Of a stretch of 64,000 nt of DNA, positions 17,671-26,031 are shown in pieces. The notes below the pieces were generated by a model. The model did no database searches. It was not told the origin of the DNA and worked only from the letters and a program-made list of their open reading frames with translations. Numbering within the stretch: the stretch's first letter is position 1; each line of letters starts with the position of its first letter. The DNA is from TMP-86 sp039807285 (GTDB lineage Bacteria > Pseudomonadota > Gammaproteobacteria > Steroidobacterales > Steroidobacteraceae): contig JBGAGK010000005.1 of the NCBI GenBank assembly GCA_044226785.1, forward strand, positions 1 through 64,000. Direction: 5' to 3'. Both the position numbers and the translations under genes were made by a program.

Positions 17671-19737
17671 TCAGACAGCCTCCAGCAGGTAGTGCCCCGC
17701 CGGACTGACCACTGCGGAAGTCTCGGGATAGATGACCAGGGTCGTCGTAGGTTCCTCGATGATTGCAGGTCCCTCGATCCGGACTCCCCGACCCAATGCC
17801 TGCGCCTTGTAGACCGGAGTGTCGACACTGTTCCGCGCTCCGAAAAAGCATTTGCGCACGGCGTGCTCGCGGCCGGAAAGTCCTGCCCGGGCAGTCTCGG
17901 GGTCCGGCTTTGGCAGCGAGATGACGAGGCGCACCTTCCAGCTGATGACCTCCACCGGGCTACCCGGATCGCGGACGGCGAAGATGCGCTCGTGAAGCTC
18001 GTGAAAATTCCTGACCAGCGCGTCTGTATCAGCCCTGGAAAGAAATCGCGGCGTCCCGATGGGCGTATCGAGCTCCCAAATCTGCCCCGGATAGCGCGCC
18101 TCCGCAAACCGCTCGAACCGGGTCTGGAGGTTTCCTTGACGCATACGGTCGCTGAAATCGTCCAGTTTGGCCTCAAGCTGATCGAACACGGCATTGACCT
18201 TTCCGGGGTCCATCTGACTCAGGAGGCAGGGCAGGCTTTGCGTCTCTTCACACACGATGTCGGCAAACTGCATTCCCGTTGCGGACAAGGCTCCCGCGCT
18301 CCTGGGCAGAAGGATGCGGCGACACCCCAGTTCGCGGGCAATCTGCATGATGTTCAGGCCCGCCGCACCGCCGCCCGCCACCAAGGTGCTCTGTCGCGGG
18401 TCGATACCCTGGTTGATTGTCAGATCTTCGATGGCCCTGACCATCAAGTCAGCAGCCAGGCCCAGAATCTGGTAAGCCACCTGCTCGACCGATCCGCCGG
18501 CTTGCCGGGCAATCCCCGACATCGCACTGCGCGCCGCGACCACATCGAGACTCATCCGGCCGCCCAGAAAATAATCCGGATCCAGATACCCCAGCACCGC
18601 TGCGGCATCCGATACGGTGGGTCTTGTGCCCCCACGACCATAACAGGCAGGACCCGGATTCGAACCGGCTGACGCGGGCCCCACCCGCATCAGGCCCGCC
18701 TCATCGATCCAGGCAATCGAACCGCCTCCGGCCCCCACCGAACGCACGTCAACTGCCGAAACACCGATCAGGTGGCCCTGATACGGCGGACCTATCCAGT
18801 TTTCCCGACTGTAGGTGGGGCGCCCGTCACGCACGATGCACACATCAAATGTCGTGCCTCCTGCGTCGCATACGATGACATCCTTGCCCAGGCCTTCACT
18901 GGCTGAGAAATTCATGGCAGCGATTGGCGCCATGGCCGGCCCGGACCCGATGGTGTAGATCGGGCGTTGCACCAGCGAATCAATGCTGCTGCAGCCGCCA
19001 CTGAGTGTGCTGACCAGTATCTGCCCTTGATAGCCGGCTGACCGCAAATCCTTCTCAAAATTCTTGAGGTGCGCCTGCATCAGCGGCTTCAATGACGCGT
19101 CAATGGCCGTCGCCGATGCTCTCCGGTATTCGCGCATGACCGGCAGCAGCTGGTGCGAAAGCGTGAACGGCACCCCTGGCATCATTGTCGAGAGCATCCG
19201 GCCGATCTGCAACTCATGCGTCGCATTGGCTATGGACCACAACAGACACACTGCGACCGCCTCGAACCTGCTCTTCCGAAGATCATCGATCCGCTGTGCC
19301 GCCGACTCCTCGCACAGCGGCGTGATCACCTCGCCATCTGCCCCGACACGCTCCCTGATTTCGAAAGTATGGCGACGGGGAACATACGGCCGGGGAAAAT
19401 CCATGGAAAAATCGTGGGGATTCGACTTGCCTCCCTCCCTGATGAGCAGCACATCAGCAAAGCCGGCCGTCACCAGCATGGCAGTCTTCGCTGCACTGCC
19501 GGTCACTATGGCGTTTGTCGCCCGCGTAGTGCCATAAATCAGCAATTGTGTCGCCGCCAGCAGTGCTTCCGCGGACAGGTTCCACTCACCGGCAGCCGAT
19601 CCGATGGCGTTGAAAGTCCCTTCAAATGCGCTCTCGGGCACCGTCAGCGCCTTCCCGATAGCGGATCTGCCGCTGTCATCACATACGACGACATCGGTGA
19701 ACGTGCCTCCCGTATCGACGGAAATGCGGAAATTCAT
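17671..19737 (-). CDS. hydantoinase A/oxoprolinase-family subunit (HyuA-like)
   Basis: A 688-residue ASKHA-type ATPase subunit. The N-terminal SVDTGGTFTDVVVCDDSGR is the hydantoinaseA/oxoprolinase phosphate-binding motif; ATQLLIYGTTRATNAIV follows, and DVIVCDAGGTTFDVCIV is the second nucleotide-binding block, with VAGGGAAGLNIMQIARELG later. HyuA activates the ring carbonyl with ATP while HyuB completes hydrolysis. ATG 19737 shares its A with the TGA of the NCS1 permease gene (TGATG), so the pair is translationally coupled. A longer upstream open frame is rejected because it runs inside the permease gene. Confidence 0.9.
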   Translation of the reverse strand: MNFRISVDTGGTFTDVVVCDDSGRSAIGKALTVPESAFEGTFNAIGSAAGEWNLSAEALLAATQLLIYGTTRATNAIVTGSAAKTAMLVTAGFADVLLIREGGKSNPHDFSMDFPRPYVPRRHTFEIRERVGADGEVITPLCEESAAQRIDDLRKSRFEAVAVCLLWSIANATHELQIGRMLSTMMPGVPFTLSHQLLPVMREYRRASATAIDASLKPLMQAHLKNFEKDLRSAGYQGQILVSTLSGGCSSIDSLVQRPIYTIGSGPAMAPIAAMNFSASEGLGKDVIVCDAGGTTFDVCIVRDGRPTYSRENWIGPPYQGHLIGVSAVDVRSVGAGGGSIAWIDEAGLMRVGPASAGSNPGPACYGRGGTRPTVSDAAAVLGYLDPDYFLGGRMSLDVVAARSAMSGIARQAGGSVEQVAYQILGLAADLMVRAIEDLTINQGIDPRQSTLVAGGGAAGLNIMQIARELGCRRILLPRSAGALSATGMQFADIVCEETQSLPCLLSQMDPGKVNAVFDQLEAKLDDFSDRMRQGNLQTRFERFAEARYPGQIWELDTPIGTPRFLSRADTDALVRNFHELHERIFAVRDPGSPVEVISWKVRLVISLPKPDPETARAGLSGREHAVRKCFFGARNSVDTPVYKAQALGRGVRIEGPAIIEEPTTTLVIYPETSAVVSPAGHYLLEAV

Positions 19738-21191
19738 CAACTGCACTTCCGGACAGGAGTCGTATATGCCGGTCGCTTCCCTTGAAGCCGCGCTGGGAGT
19801 CCGCCCCGCCAGAGCCACACATACAGGCTTCCGGCCACAAGGGGTCCGCACAGCGCCGACAAATCCGCTCCGGCCAGCGCGGTCGAGATGGGCCCGACAT
19901 ACACCGGCGTGTTGATGCAAAGGAGCGCGATCCCGCTTCCCGCCACCTGTGCCACGATCGCCGCCCCATTCATGCCATGGGTATACCAATACAGGCTGCC
20001 TTTCGACTCGTCATTCAATGCCAAACCGTCGTAGCTGTTTCGACGCAATGCGATGTCACATACATAGATGGCCATGGTGGGCGCAAACAATGCTACAGAC
20101 AGCGGCAGGAAGTTCATCAATGTGGTGAAGAAATTGGAAATGAACAGCGCATAGCTGGCAATCGCCACGGCTATCACGCCGTCGATGAGCACCGTACGGC
20201 TTCGAGAGGCCGTCACTCCCGCAGCCTGCAGGATCAGGCCCGAACTATAGGTCGTCATGATGTTGGACGTGGTCGTGCCAACGACGATCACCATCAGGAA
20301 TGACAGGTATGCCCAATGCGGCAGGATGGTGGCAAAGGACGTCTGCGGATCGGTCATGTCAATAACGGTCCCTGCCATGACACCGATCAGACCAAAAAGG
20401 AATGCCGGAACCACGGCACCAATGGTCGACCAGCCCAGAATGCTTCGCGGAGAACTGGATCTCGGAAGATAGCGTGCATAGTCTGCTCCGCCAAACCAGG
20501 ATAACGGCCCGGATGCGATCACCGTGAGCCCCAGAAAGAGTGCCCCCCACAGCTCGGGTCCATGCGGCGCAGGCACAGGCGTGTAGTGCATGTTGAGGCG
20601 GGGAACGAGAAAGAAAAGCAGCAAGGCGCCCATCGCCATGACCACAACCGCAAAGCCGGAACTGAGCCTGACGATCGTCCGATGCCCATAGACACTGATG
20701 GCGAGCGTCACGATCGACAGGACGACCACGATCATCAGCCGCTCCGTGAGGGTCGCCTGCAAGCCGGCAAGTCTGAGCATCGCAAAAGCGGCCATCGCAG
20801 CAATCGCCAGATTGATGGCTTCGAACATGACGTAGAGCAGCCAGGTTAGCCCTGCGAACAAGCGGTTTCCGCGCACCCCGAACATGGCGCGCGTGATGAT
20901 GTAGCTTGGCGTGCCCGCGCTCGGGCCGCTGATAGCAAGACTGGCAGGGAGCAACCAGAAAGTGCATCCCAACCCGAGGATCATCAATGATTGCCAGGCA
21001 TTCAGTCCGATCCGCGTCAGCGCACCACCCACGACGATGGACAGGTAATTGACGTTCGATGCGGCCCAGACGGTGAACAGCTCCCGCGGGTGCCCGCGCC
21101 GCTCGTTGTCCGGGACGAAATCGATGCCGCGACTCTCGACACGGCCAAACTCATTGAGGCCCGGACCATCCACACCTGTCGCTCCTGTCAC
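19737..21191 (-). CDS. NCS1-family transporter (hydantoin/nucleobase type)
   Basis: A 484-residue membrane protein of the nucleobase:cation symporter-1 family: the N-terminus has GIDFVPDNERRGHPRELFTVW before helix 1, then ~12 helices with GPLSWFGGADYARYLPRSS. Mhp1 of this family imports hydantoins, others cytosine, uracil or allantoin. The start is GTG at 21191, 27 bp after the receptor gene. The gene overlaps hyuA by one base. Its place directly before the ATP-dependent ring-opening subunits suggests that it brings the ring substrate across the inner membrane. It is only moderately similar in appearance to the NCS1 protein encoded at 4785. Confidence 0.88.
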   Translation of the reverse strand: MTGATGVDGPGLNEFGRVESRGIDFVPDNERRGHPRELFTVWAASNVNYLSIVVGGALTRIGLNAWQSLMILGLGCTFWLLPASLAISGPSAGTPSYIITRAMFGVRGNRLFAGLTWLLYVMFEAINLAIAAMAAFAMLRLAGLQATLTERLMIVVVLSIVTLAISVYGHRTIVRLSSGFAVVVMAMGALLLFFLVPRLNMHYTPVPAPHGPELWGALFLGLTVIASGPLSWFGGADYARYLPRSSSPRSILGWSTIGAVVPAFLFGLIGVMAGTVIDMTDPQTSFATILPHWAYLSFLMVIVVGTTTSNIMTTYSSGLILQAAGVTASRSRTVLIDGVIAVAIASYALFISNFFTTLMNFLPLSVALFAPTMAIYVCDIALRRNSYDGLALNDESKGSLYWYTHGMNGAAIVAQVAGSGIALLCINTPVYVGPISTALAGADLSALCGPLVAGSLYVWLWRGGLPARLQGKRPAYTTPVRKCS

Positions 21192-21218
21192 GAACCGGAA
21201 GATACCTTGCCAGATCGC

Positions 21219-23510
21219 TCAGAATCGTGCACGCAACTCGAGACCGATGGTCCTGGGCTGGTTGGTCACGATCCGCGGACGCCCGGGCAGTTCAGCCGCA
21301 ATCGATCGGTTATCCGCAAGGTTTGCATGTTCGTTGGCCAGGTTCTTGGCGAACAACGCCAGTTCGTAGCCGTCACGACTGAACGCGAACCGGGCATCGA
21401 CCAGCTGGTACGAAGGTCGCACGCGCGGGCTGGTCGGGCTGTTGTTGGCGCTCAGGCTCTCGCCGACATACGCGTACGAGACATTCATGGTTGATTTGAC
21501 TCCGGCACCCAGCATGCGTGTATAGGTGACCGACGCGTTTCCCGTCCAGTCGGGAACCTGATTGACCCTGTCCCCCGGCTGTTGTGGTGAAGTGGATCCT
21601 GCACCGGTGATGACCGCGTGCGAATAACCCACCCCACCCGCAAGATCCAGATACGGCAACGGTCGTGCGTGGACTTCCAGCTCGAAGCCCTTGCTCTGAG
21701 CAGAGCCTGCATTCGCGGTAAATCCAAAGCCGCAGGGCAGCGACACCAGCTGCTGGATGTTGCTCCATCGAATCACATAGCCTGCGCCGTCCACGGTCAA
21801 TCGATCATCGAGCCAGGCCGTTTTTGCGCCCAGCTCGTAATTCCAGAGGTGATCGGACTCGAAATGCCGGGTCTGGGCGGAGGTCAGCCCAAGATTCGCC
21901 AGGTCCGCCGTGCAACCCACCGATGGCGCATCGGGCACCCCGGGCAGGACGCCGCCCGGCCGGTATCCCCGCGAAGCGGTCGCGTAAATGAGGTGGTCGC
22001 CGGCAACATGGTAGTTGATCTGGGCCTTTGGATTGACGCCGGTCTCGGTGATCGTTGACCCGGGAATCGTGAACTCCTGCCCGCCGACTGCAAATCCAGC
22101 CTGTGTCCCGGTATCGCTCGCTGACGTGACCCGATACCATCGGGCACCCAGGGTCAGATCCAGATCATTCGTCAGCTTGTAAGTCCCCTCACCGAATACG
22201 GCCGACTCTTTCGTTACGCTGCGCGTGAACGATGCGTACTGAAGGTCGGTTCCCAGGACACCGCCCGACTGCGCATCGATTCCGGGCACCATCGCGGGTG
22301 GGAATATCTGCGCCTGCTCAGTGTAGGCGTAGTAGAGCCCGGTCACGTACCGGAAGGGTCCGTCAAGCGATGAGGAAAACCGGGCTTCCTCGGCAAACCT
22401 GCGGAATTTCTGATGCTCCGAAATCGGTGCGGCCGCCACGGGTTCGTTGATCCCCATGAAAGCTCCCGCCACATACTGCACAAAATCCGTAGAGTCCTCC
22501 GTTTCGAAGACTCCCCGATCGAAATATGAACTCGACACTACCAGGGACCCTGGCGCCGTATTCCAGGTCAAGCCCAGCGAGTACAGCGACCATTGGTCAT
22601 ACCCTCCCTCTGGAATGTTGTAGCGGCGTCGCTGCACGAAGTCGGATGGCGTAAACGTATAGGTCCCGCTGCCGGGGATGAAGAAATCCGCATAGGGGAA
22701 TCCGTTGTAGTCGGAGCGCTGATGCATCACCCGGGGGGTAATGACCAGGGAATCCGTTGCCTGATAGGCCAGTGACAGAGCGCCACCATACGTGTTTGTG
22801 TGCGCAATGTCCGGAATGACGTCATTCGCGGCGGATCCGGGCGAGGAGGGAAACGTCCGCTTGAACCAGCCTGCATCGCTTTCATAGAACCCTGTAAGCC
22901 GGGCCGCCAACCGCCCTTTGACGAGCGGGACGTTCAGGGTCCCATTGCCCGAGTAGTTCGCCTTGTCGGTCATGTCGGTTTTCGAGCCGGTGACGGCAAT
23001 CTGCCCATCCGTGGCATCGGAATGCGGCTGCTCTGTAATGAGCCTGACAGTACCCCCCATGGATCGGGCACCGTACAGAGTTCCCTGTGGCCCGCGCAGG
23101 ACTTCGATGCGCTGCACATCAATGATTCGCGGGTCAATCGAGTCGGGAACGGGCGTTTCATCGATGTAGAACCCCGTGACGTTGTCACCCGAGATTCCCC
23201 GGATCGAGATGGTACGGGCAGCTGCCGAACCGATTCCGGTGGAGGCGAAGGCAAGGTTTGGCACGCTGGTGCCATAGTCGATGAAGCTCTGTACCATCCT
23301 GTCAGTCAGTTGTGCGGATGAAAACGCGCTGATCGACATGGGAACGTTCTGCAGGCTCTCGCTGCGCTTTTGCGCGGTTACCGTGATTTCCTCGAGTTGC
23401 GCTGAACCCGAATCGTTCTCAGCCGCAAGCGTTGCACCGCTGGCGCCGACAGCCAGGATGAACGACAGCATCACTGGAGCCTGCAAGATGACTTCACGCC
23501 GCGTATTCAT
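21219..23510 (-). CDS. TonB-dependent receptor
   Basis: A full-length receptor of 763 residues. A signal peptide (APVMLSFILAVGASGATLAAE) is followed by LEEITVTAQKRSESLQNVP, a TonB box-like start of the plug, then the plug proper with SIRGISGDN and IEVLRGPQGTLYGARSMGGTV. The barrel runs to a C-terminal Phe (TIGLELRARF). It imports a substrate across the outer membrane using TonB energy. It is the first gene of the five-gene operon and is divergent from a LysR regulator. ATG 23510 is preferred; ATG 23540 would add ten residues before a plausible signal peptide. Confidence 0.92.
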   Translation of the reverse strand: MNTRREVILQAPVMLSFILAVGASGATLAAENDSGSAQLEEITVTAQKRSESLQNVPMSISAFSSAQLTDRMVQSFIDYGTSVPNLAFASTGIGSAAARTISIRGISGDNVTGFYIDETPVPDSIDPRIIDVQRIEVLRGPQGTLYGARSMGGTVRLITEQPHSDATDGQIAVTGSKTDMTDKANYSGNGTLNVPLVKGRLAARLTGFYESDAGWFKRTFPSSPGSAANDVIPDIAHTNTYGGALSLAYQATDSLVITPRVMHQRSDYNGFPYADFFIPGSGTYTFTPSDFVQRRRYNIPEGGYDQWSLYSLGLTWNTAPGSLVVSSSYFDRGVFETEDSTDFVQYVAGAFMGINEPVAAAPISEHQKFRRFAEEARFSSSLDGPFRYVTGLYYAYTEQAQIFPPAMVPGIDAQSGGVLGTDLQYASFTRSVTKESAVFGEGTYKLTNDLDLTLGARWYRVTSASDTGTQAGFAVGGQEFTIPGSTITETGVNPKAQINYHVAGDHLIYATASRGYRPGGVLPGVPDAPSVGCTADLANLGLTSAQTRHFESDHLWNYELGAKTAWLDDRLTVDGAGYVIRWSNIQQLVSLPCGFGFTANAGSAQSKGFELEVHARPLPYLDLAGGVGYSHAVITGAGSTSPQQPGDRVNQVPDWTGNASVTYTRMLGAGVKSTMNVSYAYVGESLSANNSPTSPRVRPSYQLVDARFAFSRDGYELALFAKNLANEHANLADNRSIAAELPGRPRIVTNQPRTIGLELRARF

Positions 23511-23576
23511 GCCAGGGTACGCATACAGGATTGCTGACATTGGAGTTCATCCCCGTGTAAGACTCGATGGGCGCAG

Positions 23577-23604
23577 ATTAGACCTCGCCGCATGGGCCTG
23601 TAAG
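23577..23604 (-). promoter_or_regulatory. candidate promoter of the receptor-HyuAB-aminotransferase operon
   Basis: On the minus strand CTTACA (23604-23599) and TCTAAT (23582-23577) are separated by 16 bp and fit a sigma70 promoter with 4/6 and 5/6 matches. Transcription would start near 23570. The weak -35 is what is expected for an activator-dependent promoter. Confidence 0.45.
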
Positions 23605-23624
23605 CCGTATCGTCGCGCACTCTT

Positions 23625-23643
23625 CGTTCTATAATACAGAACG
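23625..23643. promoter_or_regulatory. LysR-type operator palindrome overlapping the LysR -10
   Basis: CGTTCT (23625-23630) and AGAACG (23638-23643) form a perfect 6-bp dyad with a 7-bp spacer, ending one base before the LysR start codon. It contains a T-N11-A core (23629-23641 region), the usual LysR-type box. TATAAT (23630-23635) in its middle looks like the -10 of the LysR gene, so binding would block that gene, while its centre is about 64 bp upstream of the inferred operon start on the other strand, the normal activation position. Confidence 0.6.
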
Positions 23644-24561
23644 ATGCCACGACTCCAGAACGTGAACCTGAATCGCCTTGCGATCTTTGTCTCGGTGGTG
23701 GAGGCAGGCTCGCTTTCTGCCGCGGCGCGACGCACTGGCCTCGCCAAATCCGTGATCAGTACACACCTGTCCCGTCTGGAATCCGAGGTGGGGGCAGTCC
23801 TTCTGTTCCGCAACTCCCGGCATCTGGGCGTTACCGAGGCTGGCCGGCAATTCTTCCAGGCGTGCACCGCGATTCTGCGACAGGTGGACAATGCAGTCGC
23901 CGCACTGGACAACGACACGCACCAGATCCGGGGCATACTTCGCATGACCACTTCGGTGGACTTCGGCGCCACTGTGGTCACACCGATCCTGGTGTCCCTT
24001 CTCAATCAATTCCCGGATCTGACGGTGGAACTGCACGCCTCCGACCAGATTGTCGATATCGTGACCGGTGCATACGATGTTGCCATCCGGCTGGGTTGGC
24101 CCAAGGACAGCAGTCACACGGCAACGCTCCTCGGAACCTTCTCGCAGTGGTTGGTGGCACCTGGATCCTGGAGGGACCGGATTGCTCCCGTCTCGCACCC
24201 GCGCCACCTGGCTGAATGGCCATTTGTAGAACTCTCCATCCTGGATCGCCCGGAAACCTGGGTTTTCACCGGCCCGGACAGGAAGGCTTATCACATGAAA
24301 TTCCGCCGGAGGCTGTCCATTTCCACCACCAACGCAGTGCGGGCTGCGATCCTCGCCGGGGGTGGACTTGCCATTCTGCCCGACTATCAGGTTTCCGAGG
24401 ATGTCGCCCTCCGCCACCTGCTGCGGGTACTGCCGCAATGGGTGCTGCCATCTGGCGGCATCTATGCGGTGTTTCCGCAGAGACGCCTTCGTCACCGAAA
24501 AGTTGAAGTCGTCCTGGATGCCATCAGGTCCAGGCTTCAGCCCGCGCGCAAGTCGGGCTGA
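23644..24561 (+). CDS. LysR-family transcriptional regulator
   Basis: The 305-residue protein has the LysR winged helix-turn-helix at residues ~5-65 (NLNRLAIFVSVVEAGSLSAAARRTGLAKSVISTHLSRLE) and a periplasmic-binding-protein-like effector domain after it. It lies divergent from the receptor-NCS1-HyuAB-aminotransferase operon, the common layout for a pathway activator that also represses itself. ATG 23644 follows the TATAAT by only 8 bases, so the mRNA may be leaderless or nearly so. The effector is probably the imported ring compound or its product, which is inference. The gene is convergent with nuoN, 18 bp apart. Confidence 0.88.
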   Translation: MPRLQNVNLNRLAIFVSVVEAGSLSAAARRTGLAKSVISTHLSRLESEVGAVLLFRNSRHLGVTEAGRQFFQACTAILRQVDNAVAALDNDTHQIRGILRMTTSVDFGATVVTPILVSLLNQFPDLTVELHASDQIVDIVTGAYDVAIRLGWPKDSSHTATLLGTFSQWLVAPGSWRDRIAPVSHPRHLAEWPFVELSILDRPETWVFTGPDRKAYHMKFRRRLSISTTNAVRAAILAGGGLAILPDYQVSEDVALRHLLRVLPQWVLPSGGIYAVFPQRRLRHRKVEVVLDAIRSRLQPARKSG

Positions 24562-24579
24562 TGCAGGCTCCGGTCCGCC

Positions 24580-26031
24580 CTACGGAAATACCCGCTGGCA
24601 CAACTCCAGAAGCACGGCAGGCGCAACGCCCAGCGCCAGTACGGCCAGGGAATTGACGCTGAGCACCGCGCGCATCAGGGTCGACCCGCCGATGGGCGTG
24701 GTATCCAGGGGATCATCGAAATACATCAGCTTGATCACGCGCAGGTAATAGAACGCGCCGACCACGGAGAACAACACGGCAACGATGGCCACCCACAGCA
24801 GGTTCACGTCCAGAACCGCCTGGATCACCATCAGCTTCGCCCAGAAGCCGACGAACGGCGGCACCCCAGCCATGCTGAACATGAGCATGGCCATCATCCC
24901 GGCCCACCACGGACTGCGCGCATTCAGGCCCTTGAAGTCCTCGAGCCGGTCCGCCTCGAACCCCTGGCGCGCCAGCAGCAGGATCATCCCGAAGCCGCCG
25001 CAGGTCATCAGCGTATACACCATGGTGTAATACAGTGCCGCACGGTAACCAACTGCCGTCCCGGCCAGAATGCCCATCAGCAGAAAGCCCACATGCGAGA
25101 TGGTCGAGTACGCCAGCATGCGCTTGAGGTTGGTCTGCATGATGGCAACCAGATTGCCGATCACCATCGACAGGACCGAGAGCACGGTGAGCATCTGCGA
25201 CCAGTCGGGCTGCGCGGGACCCAGCGCATCGGCCAGCAGGCGCATGATCAGTGCCAGCGAACCCACCATCGAGGCCGAACCGATGTACAACGTCACGCTG
25301 GTGGGTGCGCCGTGATACACATCCGGAATCCACATGTGGAACGGCACGGCACCGAATTTGAACCCCACACCGACGATGATGAAGGACAGTCCGAACAGCA
25401 GCCCGATGTGGCCGGCTCCCCCGAAGTTCACGGCCTGGGCGATGCGTGCGATCTCGATGCTGCCGGTCACTCCGTAGACGATGGACATGCCATACAGCAG
25501 AGTGCCCGAAGCCAGCGCGCTGAGCACGAAATACTTGATGGCGGACTCCGCCGCAACCCCTGAGTCGCGATCGAAGGCGACCATGGCATACAGACTCAAG
25601 GAGAGCAGCTCCAGTCCGAGATAGACGGTGAGCAGACTTGCCGCCGATGCCAGCACCATGATGCCCAGCGTGGCGAACAGTCCGAGCACGTAGTACTCGC
25701 CCCTGAAGATCGACCTGGTTTTCAGGTATTCGCCAGAGTAGATGAAAACGGCCGCGACTATCACCAGCACCAGCACCTTGAGCACCTGCGCCAGAGGGTC
25801 GAGCACGAACATGCCGCCCAGGACGACCGTGTGCACGGTCCAGGGCTGCGCCATCACCAATCCCGCGGTACCCAGAACCGCCAGGACCGACAAGGCACTC
25901 GAGATGCCGCGGTTTGCCTGGGACAGGAACAGGTCGATCAGCAGGATGGCACATGCCGCACAACCGAGGAAAATTTCCGGTCGCAGAAGAACCAGTTCAT
26001 GGATGAATCCGGCTGGATCAAAGGCGTTCAT
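24580..26031 (-). CDS. nuoN: NADH-quinone oxidoreductase subunit N
   Basis: The 483-residue, ~14-helix antiporter-like subunit of the complex I membrane arm. VGFKFGAVPFHMWIPDVYHGAPT is the family block with the proton-channel Lys in helix 7, and the second conserved Lys is in the TNLKRMLAYSTISHVGF segment. It is one of three pump modules driving proton translocation with NuoL and NuoM. It is the last gene of the nuo operon; ATG 26031 overlaps the nuoM stop by 4 bp. Confidence 0.96.
   Translation of the reverse strand: MNAFDPAGFIHELVLLRPEIFLGCAACAILLIDLFLSQANRGISSALSVLAVLGTAGLVMAQPWTVHTVVLGGMFVLDPLAQVLKVLVLVIVAAVFIYSGEYLKTRSIFRGEYYVLGLFATLGIMVLASAASLLTVYLGLELLSLSLYAMVAFDRDSGVAAESAIKYFVLSALASGTLLYGMSIVYGVTGSIEIARIAQAVNFGGAGHIGLLFGLSFIIVGVGFKFGAVPFHMWIPDVYHGAPTSVTLYIGSASMVGSLALIMRLLADALGPAQPDWSQMLTVLSVLSMVIGNLVAIMQTNLKRMLAYSTISHVGFLLMGILAGTAVGYRAALYYTMVYTLMTCGGFGMILLLARQGFEADRLEDFKGLNARSPWWAGMMAMLMFSMAGVPPFVGFWAKLMVIQAVLDVNLLWVAIVAVLFSVVGAFYYLRVIKLMYFDDPLDTTPIGGSTLMRAVLSVNSLAVLALGVAPAVLLELCQRVFP

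Noticed and set aside
24713..25963. 416-residue frame inside nuoN
   Set aside because: Composition is that of a frame-shifted shadow; the NuoN frame is clearly the real one.
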